DNA of 5,666 nt from NCBI GenBank assembly GCA_018400625.1, contig JAGYMJ010000664.1, positions 1 through 5,666 of the forward strand, given 5' to 3'. Shown piece after piece: positions 1-5,643 of this stretch; position 1 is the stretch's first letter, and each line of letters begins with the position of its first letter. A program made the translations under genes and the position numbers. The stretch is from Planctomycetota bacterium (GTDB taxonomy: Bacteria > Planctomycetota > Brocadiia > SM23-32). A model generated the notes under the pieces. It did no database searches, had not been told where the DNA came from, and was given only the letters and a program-made list of their open reading frames with translations.

Positions 1-3
1 ATT

Positions 4-33
4 CGTACATCCTCATTTTGTTAACGATGTACG
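4..33. repeat. Short hairpin just past the Fe-S membrane protein stop
   Basis: An 8-bp perfect inverted repeat (CGTACATC at 4-11, GATGTACG at 26-33) encloses a 14-nt loop that contains the palindrome GTTAAC. On the minus strand it starts 4 nt after the TAG stop of the gene at 38-460. It is not GC-rich, and no T-tract is visible before the window ends, so it does not look like a standard intrinsic terminator. It could be a weak terminator, an RNA 3'-end structure or chance; too little flanking sequence is present to choose. Confidence 0.35.
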
Positions 34-37
34 GCAA

Positions 38-460
38 CTAAGCGCCTAAAAGGCCAAGAACAAGAACATTTCCGGTGAAAAGGGTTAATAGAGTGATCAG
101 AAGAACGAAATGCCGCAGCCCTTTAACGGAGGGATGGTATCTGAAACGTTTTTCCCCACCTTTTTGGGATATTCGGAGAATGAAATCCTGCAAGATGCCC
201 AGAGGACAGATGGAAGAGCAGTACAGGCGGCCGAAGAGGAGAGTTATCAGTATCACCAGGGAAAAACCGGCGGCGGACAGGGCCATTTGTCGGGAAAACA
301 ACAGGGCAGAGGGTATAAATTGTATCCCCAAGCTGCCCTTTATCAGCTTGGCGGGGAACAGACCGGTAAAATCCAGGAAAAAAAAGCTTATTAAGAGGAA
401 AAAAACAAGTGCAGCACCAACCCTGAAAAGCTTAAGCAGCCTGTGTTTGAACCGGACCAT
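38..460 (-). CDS. Membrane protein with CX3CP iron-sulfur motif (NapH/NosR-type N-terminal part), possibly truncated
   Basis: A predicted 140-residue inner-membrane protein. Hydrophobic helices lie at about residues 12-33, 59-77 and 115-138. Straight after the second helix comes GRLYCSSICPLGILQD, with C81 and C85 forming the CX3CP motif typical of polytopic ferredoxin-like proteins of the NapH/NosR/CcoG kind. Those relatives usually carry more helices and further 4Fe-4S clusters and pass electrons across or along the membrane. This copy has only one cysteine pair and stops at TAG after VLGLLGA, where homologues as I recall them read GLLDPYS and continue. It is therefore either a natural short version or the 5' part of a broken gene. 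The ATG overlaps the TAA of the upstream DUF362 gene by one base (TAATG). The only Shine-Dalgarno-like sequence is TAGGA, 10 nt upstream, so translational coupling is likely. The electron partner is unknown. Confidence 0.72.
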   Translation of the reverse strand: MVRFKHRLLKLFRVGAALVFFLLISFFFLDFTGLFPAKLIKGSLGIQFIPSALLFSRQMALSAAGFSLVILITLLFGRLYCSSICPLGILQDFILRISQKGGEKRFRYHPSVKGLRHFVLLITLLTLFTGNVLVLGLLGA

Positions 461-1380
461 TACAGCTTTATCCTACCGATTTCCAGTTCGTCAAGATTCA
501 TCGCCCCCACCTCCATGGTGTGTGCATGCTGTATATGCGGCACCTCCGCCGCCTCCATACCGAATATTTTTGCTGCTGAGGCATCCGCTGCAACTATATC
601 GTCTGACATAACCAGAAATTTCATCTTAACTATATCGTCCTCTGAACGGCCCCGCGGACCATTGTGTTTCATAACACGGTAGGCATCGACTATGTTCAAA
701 TCCGGCTTTATGCGAGTCGACAGATCCGCTATGCACTGCTGCAGATCGTTGCGATGCAATTGTCCACGATCCCATACCGTTCCCATGAGATTTTTCATCG
801 AAATGGTCAATTTGGCTGCGCCATGATGCTTTAGAACCGGGATGTTGATGAACACGTCCGCTTCAAAAACCTTCTCATGAACCTTGGCGGAAGTAAGCCG
901 TTTTCCGTGCGGAAGATCGACTTCCTCGAAATACTTTTCGCTGGAAGCCGGGACTATATCCCCGCCCCCTTCCTTAACCGCATTTTCTATGCCGCTGGTT
1001 TTATAGGTCTTTTTCCAGTTATCACAGGGGTGATCGAATGCATAAACCGATTTTGCGCCGGCCTCCAGGCAGCTCTCCACCACCGCCTTTACGAGTGTGG
1101 GGTTGGTATTCGCTGCCAGTTCCGGCTTCACATCCCAGGCGATATTTGGCTTTATAACAACCCTCTGCCCTTTTTTTACGTATTTCGAAATTCCCCCCAT
1201 GGCCTCAATTGCACGTTTATACATCTGCTCGGGTTCGCCGTTACGGACGGCTACAAGGTCATAAGGGATTTCATCATCCGAAACGGTGTTGGCCAATAAA
1301 GCGTTTTTCCCAAACGAAAACCCTATCCCGGTCAGCAAGCCGGCCGTAAGGCTTTTTCTGATGAATTCGCGCCTTTCCAT
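460..1380 (-). CDS. DUF362 domain protein with Tat-type signal
   Basis: A 306-residue protein. It begins with a twin-arginine-like signal: RREFIRK at residues 3-9, a hydrophobic stretch at about 11-23, and a possible cleavage after A30. This suggests folded export to the periplasm, often a sign of a bound cofactor. The rest matches the DUF362 pattern as I know it: VVIKPNIAW (74-82), NTNPTLVKAVVE (91-102), NIPVLKHHGAAKLTISMKNL (179-198), the NIVDAYRVMKHNGPRG block (229-244) and DIVAADASAAKIFGM (261-275). DUF362 has no firmly established biochemical role; some members are fused to ferredoxin domains, but this one is not. The next gene, overlapping by one base, encodes an Fe-S membrane protein, so a role beside a membrane redox partner is inferred. 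The ATG start is supported by GAGGGG (plus-strand positions 1387-1392), 6 nt upstream, and by the signal peptide starting at residue 1. Confidence 0.88.
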   Translation of the reverse strand: MERREFIRKSLTAGLLTGIGFSFGKNALLANTVSDDEIPYDLVAVRNGEPEQMYKRAIEAMGGISKYVKKGQRVVIKPNIAWDVKPELAANTNPTLVKAVVESCLEAGAKSVYAFDHPCDNWKKTYKTSGIENAVKEGGGDIVPASSEKYFEEVDLPHGKRLTSAKVHEKVFEADVFINIPVLKHHGAAKLTISMKNLMGTVWDRGQLHRNDLQQCIADLSTRIKPDLNIVDAYRVMKHNGPRGRSEDDIVKMKFLVMSDDIVAADASAAKIFGMEAAEVPHIQHAHTMEVGAMNLDELEIGRIKL

Positions 1381-1431
1381 AATATTCCCCTCAAAAAAAC
1401 TTTAATAAAAATATTAGGCTTGCGAAACTCT

Positions 1432-1460
1432 ATTATACCCGTCATGAAAATTTATTACAA
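1432..1460 (-). promoter_or_regulatory. Sigma-70-like promoter of the DUF362 / Fe-S unit
   Basis: Read on the minus strand, TTGTAA (1455-1460) is separated by exactly 17 nt from a perfect TATAAT (1432-1437). The -35 matches TTGACA at four of six positions. Transcription would start near 1425, giving a leader of about 45 nt before the ATG at 1380, with the GAGGGG ribosome-binding site inside it. The match is by eye; no start site has been mapped. Confidence 0.6.
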
Positions 1461-1524
1461 AGCTCGGACAAATCAAGCTATCGCTATCATTCTGCCGAAC
1501 CAGGTTTTATCATTTCCAAAATCC

Positions 1525-1632
1525 CCGTTAATCCGCACAACCCGCTCCTCCGGCTCTTGCTCTTTCATAAAAAAAATGCTTTTCACACCCCCCCGGGCAA
1601 GAGCAAGAAGAGCGGGCCGTGCGGATTAACGG
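1525..1632. repeat. 108-bp imperfect inverted repeat (36-bp arms)
   Basis: The left arm (1525-1560) and right arm (1597-1632) are reverse complements at 31 of 36 positions. The outer 14 bp (CCGTTAATCCGCAC) and inner 8 bp (GCTCTTGC) are perfect. The 36-nt loop holds an A8 tract (1569-1576) and a C7 tract (1588-1594). The mismatches on the plus strand are A1539/C1618, A1540/C1617, C1548/A1609, C1551/A1606 and G1552/A1605. The first four would be G-U pairs in minus-strand RNA, giving 35 of 36 paired. No T-tract follows either arm, no target-site duplication is evident and no gene lies inside. It may be a dispersed palindromic repeat or miniature element, or a structured RNA or ssDNA site; its function is unknown. 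Confidence 0.85.
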
Positions 1633-1659
1633 CTACGGTTGTAAGTTTTAGACACGTAG

Positions 1660-1669
1660 TGATTAATCA
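1660..1669. promoter_or_regulatory. Perfect 10-bp palindrome, possible operator
   Basis: TGATTAATCA is its own reverse complement and lies about 118 bp upstream of the lipoprotein start, between the long inverted repeat and a GC-rich hairpin. Its half-sites resemble the TGAT of FNR/CRP-family sites, but the 2-nt spacing is shorter than the 4 nt of the FNR consensus or the 6 nt of CRP. A dimeric regulator could bind here, yet a palindrome this short can occur by chance. Confidence 0.25.
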
Positions 1670-1673
1670 TCAT

Positions 1674-1697
1674 CCCACCGGCACAGGGCACGGTGGG
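1674..1697. repeat. GC-rich hairpin upstream of the lipoprotein gene
   Basis: CCCACCG (1674-1680) and CGGTGGG (1691-1697) form a perfect 7-bp stem around a 10-nt loop, about 90 nt before the lipoprotein ATG. No T-tract follows on the plus strand and none precedes it for the minus strand, so it is not a typical intrinsic terminator. It could be a leader RNA structure if transcription starts upstream, or a protein-binding site. Confidence 0.4.
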
Positions 1698-1786
1698 GGA
1701 ACAACGTGGTTCACTGCGGATTTATCAAATAGTATTTATAGTGATAACTGGAAACTCAATGACATGGGGAATGGGAGAATTTATTC

Positions 1787-2641
1787 ATGGATTATAAACG
1801 AACCATTGCTTTTACAAAACAGATGCTGCACAACCTCAGCGGTAATGCACAAATTTTTTTACTCAGTTTTTTTGTCATTTCCCTGGGGTGTCAATCAATT
1901 GAAGTGGAAGAGGAACGATCTGAGCAAGAATATGAAACGAAGATAGATACCAAAGTTTCTTCGGATCATTTAGAAAATGATCCAGTTATCAACCCCAAGC
2001 TTGACGAACGAGACGATGTGTTGCCTCAGGCGGATTTGATGGAAACCGCCTCGCTGGATATCAAAGATCCCGCCCGCCCTCCCGACACCGTTTTGGCCAC
2101 GGTTGAGGGGGAAGAAATCATTCTGCAGGATATTTATGATGAATTCGACCGCATGACTCCCCAACAGCAGATCAAACTCTATCGCCAGCAGCATAAGATT
2201 CTGGAAAAACTGATTCATCAAAAGATATTAATTCATACAGCGCTTGAAAAGGGAGTAAAAAACACACCCCTGTACCAACGCCGATCTGCCGAATCAACAG
2301 CTTTTCAAGATTCGCAGGAGAAGAGCCTGGAAAGAATTGAAGATGAGGTTCTGATTGAAGTGCTTTTGAAAAAGGAAGTGATAAGACATATTAACGTATC
2401 GGATGAAGAACTTATTATGCTTTACGAACACTACGAAAGTGACTTGCCGGAAGACAGCGGGTTTAGCGACATAAGACCGTCTCTTGAACAATTAATTGTC
2501 AGCAATCACGTTGATGAATATATTGACAGTTTGAAGGAGACCGCTGCTTTAGAAATAAATCAAACCTGGAAGAGAGAGAAGTTACAGGAAGCCGGGGAGG
2601 CTCCGGCCGATATTTCTCCCGGCACACAAGATATTCCTTAA
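1787..2641 (+). CDS. SurA/PrsA-like lipoprotein lacking a PPIase domain
   Basis: A 284-residue predicted envelope lipoprotein. A long n-region (1-22) and hydrophobic core (23-34) lead to a lipobox-like SLGC with C35. Serine at -3 is not the usual Leu/Val, so lipidation is likely but not certain. An acidic, Pro-containing linker (about 37-100) follows. VLATVEGEEIILQDIYDEF (102-120) and the helices to about 155 have the look of a SurA_N chaperone domain. NVSDEELIMLYEHYE (203-217) and the tail RPSLEQLIVSNHVDEYIDSL (230-249), then LEIN, match the parts that flank a parvulin PPIase domain in SurA/PrsA proteins, but that domain is absent; the two parts are joined directly. It probably helps periplasmic or outer-membrane protein folding, an inference from fold only. 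The start is supported by GGGAGA 8 nt upstream. The C-terminal 25 residues are Pro/Glu-rich and probably disordered. Confidence 0.75.
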   Translation: MDYKRTIAFTKQMLHNLSGNAQIFLLSFFVISLGCQSIEVEEERSEQEYETKIDTKVSSDHLENDPVINPKLDERDDVLPQADLMETASLDIKDPARPPDTVLATVEGEEIILQDIYDEFDRMTPQQQIKLYRQQHKILEKLIHQKILIHTALEKGVKNTPLYQRRSAESTAFQDSQEKSLERIEDEVLIEVLLKKEVIRHINVSDEELIMLYEHYESDLPEDSGFSDIRPSLEQLIVSNHVDEYIDSLKETAALEINQTWKREKLQEAGEAPADISPGTQDIP

Positions 2642-2688
2642 CTAACAGCTAATATTTCCAATTTCTCCCCTATTTATTGTGTTTTCAG

Positions 2689-2717
2689 TTGCATCAAAAG
2701 TCAGTTTTTATTAAAAT
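2689..2717 (+). promoter_or_regulatory. Possible hppA promoter
   Basis: In the 143-bp AT-rich gap before hppA, TTGCAT (2689-2694) and TAAAAT (2712-2717) are 17 nt apart. The -10 matches TATAAT at five of six positions, while the -35 matches only the TTG. A second AT-rich box, TATAAA, lies at 2732-2737. In a region this rich in A and T such matches arise easily, so hppA might instead be read through from the lipoprotein gene, for which I see no terminator. Confidence 0.35.
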
Positions 2718-2784
2718 CCTCACTTATTCAATATAAATTTCCCGATTTTTTTACTCATTCCCTATAACTCAAGGAGCAGAAGAA

Positions 2785-5280
2785 ATGTATGGAGCAGATG
2801 CCGGTCGTGAAGGTAGGCGTAGTTTACTGGATCTCAAATGGATTTCAGGTCTTTTCACTTGTTTGTGTCTTTTAGCCGGGGCCGTTTTTGCTCAGGAAGA
2901 AGCCGGCCAGGAAATACCAACGATTATGGACGGTGTACCGGTTTTATGGATTATTGCACCAGTTGCATCAATCATAGGGCTAATTTTCTCCTGGAAGTTT
3001 TACAAACAATTCATGAAGGTCGATGAAGGCACCGATATGATGAAAGAGATCGCACAACACGTTCGTGAAGGTGCCAACACCTATTTAAGGCGCCAATACG
3101 GGGTGGTGACGGTCGTGTTCATCATCCTGTTTGCTGTATTCTTAGGTTTAGCATTTCTCGGTGTTCAAAACTGGTTCACTCCCCCGGCATTCATTGCCGG
3201 CGGTTTCTTCAGCGGGCTTTGCGGATGGCTCGGCATGAAATCTGCAACGCAAGCATCCGCCCGAACGGCCAATAAAGCAAGGGAGTCTCTGGACGGCTCT
3301 CTCAAGGTCGCTTTCCGCAGCGGTTCTGTTATGGGGCTTACCGTTGTCGGCTTCGGTTTGATCAACGTCGCCGTATGGTATTTTGCAATGGTCATTATAT
3401 ACAATAACGGCTGGTTTGGAACCGACGCCGATATGGGGACTTATGCGATGCTCCAGGAGATCACCTCGACGATGCTGACCTTCGGCATCGGCGCCTCCAC
3501 TATGGCGCTGTTTGCGCGTGTAGGCGGCGGTATTTACACAAAGGCCGCCGATGTCGGCGCCGATCTCGTCGGGAAGGTCGAAGCGGGGATTCCCGAAGAT
3601 GACCCAAGAAATCCGGCGACTATAGCCGATAACGTCGGCGACAATGTCGGTGACGTGGCCGGTATGGGCGCCGATCTGTATGAATCATATGTCGGATCCA
3701 TTTTAGCGACTTCCGCCCTCGGAGCCGGCATACCACTTGCCGTGGCGGCCATGCCGGTCGAACTCGCCGTCACTGCGCCCATGATCGTTGCCGGTCTCGG
3801 CATAATTCTCAGCGTCGTTGGCGTGTATATGGTAAGATGCAAAGAAGACGCCACACAAAAAAATCTTCTCCGCGCTCTGCTCTTCGGCACATTCTCCAGC
3901 ACGGTGCTTGTGCTTTTGGCGGTGGCGGCATTTGCAGCGCTCGGGCTGTTCACCTGGGGGATACTCGGAGCTATCTGCTCGGGGCTGGTTGCCGGTGTCA
4001 TTATCGGCCAATCGACAGAATGGTTCACAGCCGATGAATTCCGATGGACCAGAGGCGTCGCCAAGCAGGCTGAGATGGGGACCGCACCGCTGATTATCGA
4101 AGGTATCGCTGTAGGAATGCTTTCAAGCGCCATCCCTGTCATCGTGATTGTTGCGGCTATATTAGCTGCTTTCGGTCTTTCGGGCGGGTTTGAGGATATA
4201 AGTCTGGGGCTCTACGGCGTAGCTTTTGCCGCCGTGGGTATGCTCTCAACTCTTGGTATTACTCTTGCCACCGACGCCTATGGCCCGGTGGCGGATAATG
4301 CGGGCGGCAATGCTGAAATGAGTGGTTTGCCGCCGGAGGTCAGAGAACGCACAGATGCGCTTGATTCTCTTGGAAACACCACCGCGGCAACAGGGAAAGG
4401 TTTCGCTATTGGTTCGGCGGCCCTGACGGCTATGGCTCTCTTAGCGGCCTATGTCACCCAGCTCCCGACTCTGATCCGAAGCGCCGCACAAGAAGGCTAT
4501 TATGTGCTGGGGAATGCAGCTTTTTATCTTACAGATAAGGCGGATGTCCCCGCAGAATATCAGGATCAGGCCTATAACGTTACGGTCGGCATTTCGGAAT
4601 ATGTCGGCGCTCTGCAGCTTAATCTCCTTAACCCCATGCTTCTGGGCGGACTCTTCCTGGGGTCGATGATGACCTTTCTTTTCTGCGGCATGACGATGCG
4701 CGCTGTCGGCCGTACGGCCGGCAGGATGGTGGAAGAAACCAGAAGACAGTTCAAAAAATTGCGTGATAAATTGGTTTCTGACGGCATGAGCGAAGAAGAA
4801 GCGGCTAATCCCGATAACTGGCCTAAAAATGTGGAGTCGGAAGGCGAAAATCTGCCGAATTACGCGAGTTGCGTCGCTATAGCGACATCAGGGGCTCAGA
4901 AAGAAATGATCGTCCCTTCCCTCCTGGCGATAATTGTTCCGGTGGTTGTCGGGCTTGTTCTCGGTATTGCCGGTGTGGTCGGCCTGCTGGCAGGTTCACT
5001 GGTAGCAGGACTCTCTCTTGCCTGCCTGCTGAATAACGGAGGCGGCTCATGGGATAATGCTAAAAAATGGATCGAAAAGGGGAATATGGGGGGCAAAAAC
5101 TCCGAGGCGCATAAAGCCAGTGTGGTCGGAGATACCGTCGGCGATCCGTTCAAAGATACCTCCGGCCCCTCCCTGAACATCTTGATTAAACTCATGGCGA
5201 TGTCTTCGGTAGCCTTCGCCGGTCTGGTGGTCAATTACGCCCCTGTGGTCCAGGACATGCTGGGATTGGGAGGATTTTGA
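2785..5280 (+). CDS. hppA: K+-dependent membrane-bound ion-translocating pyrophosphatase
   Basis: This 831-residue integral membrane protein hydrolyses pyrophosphate and uses the energy to pump Na+ and/or H+ out of the cytoplasm. Family hallmarks are intact: GGGIYTKAADVG (247-258), the D256-x7-K264-x-E266 signature, DPRNPATIADNVGDNVGD (273-290) with D282, D286 and D290, then the ion-gate residues D297 and E300, DAYGPVADNAGGNAEM (497-512), SWDNAKKWIE (755-764), and GDTVGDPFKDTSGPS (782-796). GNTTAATGKG (530-539) has A534 and G537 where K+-independent enzymes have Lys and Thr, so K+ is expected to be needed. Glu at helix position 6.53 (E300) together with K+ dependence favours Na+ or Na+/H+ transport, but this needs assay. 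The protein has an extra N-terminal signal-like segment (hydrophobic about 19-36, AVFA before Q37) and an enlarged loop at about 560-612. AAGGAG 8 nt upstream supports the ATG. rsfS follows with no gap. Confidence 0.97.
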   Translation: MYGADAGREGRRSLLDLKWISGLFTCLCLLAGAVFAQEEAGQEIPTIMDGVPVLWIIAPVASIIGLIFSWKFYKQFMKVDEGTDMMKEIAQHVREGANTYLRRQYGVVTVVFIILFAVFLGLAFLGVQNWFTPPAFIAGGFFSGLCGWLGMKSATQASARTANKARESLDGSLKVAFRSGSVMGLTVVGFGLINVAVWYFAMVIIYNNGWFGTDADMGTYAMLQEITSTMLTFGIGASTMALFARVGGGIYTKAADVGADLVGKVEAGIPEDDPRNPATIADNVGDNVGDVAGMGADLYESYVGSILATSALGAGIPLAVAAMPVELAVTAPMIVAGLGIILSVVGVYMVRCKEDATQKNLLRALLFGTFSSTVLVLLAVAAFAALGLFTWGILGAICSGLVAGVIIGQSTEWFTADEFRWTRGVAKQAEMGTAPLIIEGIAVGMLSSAIPVIVIVAAILAAFGLSGGFEDISLGLYGVAFAAVGMLSTLGITLATDAYGPVADNAGGNAEMSGLPPEVRERTDALDSLGNTTAATGKGFAIGSAALTAMALLAAYVTQLPTLIRSAAQEGYYVLGNAAFYLTDKADVPAEYQDQAYNVTVGISEYVGALQLNLLNPMLLGGLFLGSMMTFLFCGMTMRAVGRTAGRMVEETRRQFKKLRDKLVSDGMSEEEAANPDNWPKNVESEGENLPNYASCVAIATSGAQKEMIVPSLLAIIVPVVVGLVLGIAGVVGLLAGSLVAGLSLACLLNNGGGSWDNAKKWIEKGNMGGKNSEAHKASVVGDTVGDPFKDTSGPSLNILIKLMAMSSVAFAGLVVNYAPVVQDMLGLGGF
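5268..5273 (+). promoter_or_regulatory. rsfS ribosome-binding site inside hppA
   Basis: GGGAGG lies within the last codons of hppA, 7 nt before the GTG at 5281. It decides the rsfS start: the only nearby ATG (5288) is out of frame. The hppA stop TGA is directly followed by GTG, an arrangement that favours re-initiation by terminating ribosomes. Confidence 0.8.
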
Positions 5281-5643
5281 GTGACGCATGATGCGGTCAG
5301 AGAACTGGCCCTGGATGTGGCCGGATTGCTTGATATGCAGAAGGCTGAAGATGTCTGCGTGTTCGAGGTCGAAGAATTAACAACTATCGCCGAGTATTTT
5401 GTGATCTCTACCGGTAGGAATGCCAGACATCTCAAAGCCCTCTCACGCGATGTTCAGGGGTATATTGAGAAACATAAAAGCCGGGTTATTGGCGTTGAAG
5501 GTGATCCGGAATCGGGTTGGATGCTCATTGACACCGGTGATATAGTGGTACACCTTTTCGACTCCCCGCATCGAGATGTTTACAATCTTGAAATACTGTG
5601 GGGAGATGCTAAAGATTTATTGTCGGATTCTGAAACAAACTGA
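5281..5643 (+). CDS. rsfS: Ribosome silencing factor RsfS
   Basis: A 120-residue cytoplasmic protein of the RsfS (Iojap/YbeB) family. It binds ribosomal protein uL14 on the large subunit and blocks joining of the small subunit, lowering translation when nutrients are scarce. Seen here are the family blocks YFVISTGRNARHLKALSRDV (39-58), GVEGDPESGWMLIDTGDIVV (71-90) and HLFDSPHRDVYNLEILWGDA (91-110), in the expected order and at a normal length for the family. Translation starts at GTG directly after the hppA stop, served by GGGAGG inside hppA. The gene is often found near nadD, rlmH or gpmI in other bacteria; being joined to hppA is less usual as far as I know. Only 23 nt follow its stop. A GTG at 5658 without a clear ribosome-binding site could open a next gene, but this cannot be judged. 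Confidence 0.95.
   Translation: MTHDAVRELALDVAGLLDMQKAEDVCVFEVEELTTIAEYFVISTGRNARHLKALSRDVQGYIEKHKSRVIGVEGDPESGWMLIDTGDIVVHLFDSPHRDVYNLEILWGDAKDLLSDSETN

Larger units (their letters stand above)
1381..1786. other. Divergent intergenic region rich in symmetric sequences
   Basis: This 406-bp spacer separates the minus-strand DUF362 unit from the plus-strand lipoprotein gene. I see no credible coding sequence: open frames here lack a ribosome-binding site, give low-complexity or unrecognised peptides, or run into the lipoprotein gene in another frame. From left to right it holds the DUF362 ribosome-binding site, a sigma-70-like promoter for that gene, a 108-bp imperfect inverted repeat, a 10-bp palindrome, a GC-rich hairpin and the lipoprotein ribosome-binding site GGGAGA (1773-1778). 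A TATAGT at 1737-1742 could be a -10 element for the lipoprotein gene, but no -35 match sits at a normal distance. Confidence 0.7.

Noticed and set aside
75..611. Plus-strand open frame of 178 codons opposite the DUF362 and Fe-S genes
   Set aside because: It is rich in Arg, Lys and Pro runs, has no ribosome-binding site and lies opposite two better supported genes.
1588..1594. C7 tract as a phase-variation switch
   Set aside because: It lies in the loop of a noncoding repeat, not in a gene or between promoter elements, so length changes would have no evident target.
1525..1632. Integron attC site, suggested by GTT and AAC near the ends of the inverted repeat
   Set aside because: The order is GTT on the left and AAC on the right, opposite to RYYYAAC...GTTRRRY. 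The cores GTTAATC and GATTAAC also break the consensus, and no cassette or integrase is present.
1525..1632. Intrinsic terminator
   Set aside because: The arms are too long, the loop is 36 nt, no T-tract follows on either strand, and neither neighbouring gene ends here.
1557..1946. Plus-strand open frame of 129 codons across the spacer and the lipoprotein start
   Set aside because: It crosses the inverted repeat, overlaps the lipoprotein gene in another frame, and its peptide shows no recognisable pattern.
2591..2607. Strong hairpin GCCGG/CCGGC as terminator of the lipoprotein gene
   Set aside because: It lies inside the coding sequence before the stop and has no following T-tract; it encodes the AGEAPA segment.
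3534..4142. Long minus-strand open frame opposite hppA (about 200 codons)
   Set aside because: It is antisense to the most conserved part of hppA, has a biased Ser/Thr/Pro/Ala composition and no family resemblance; it is a shadow of hppA codon use.
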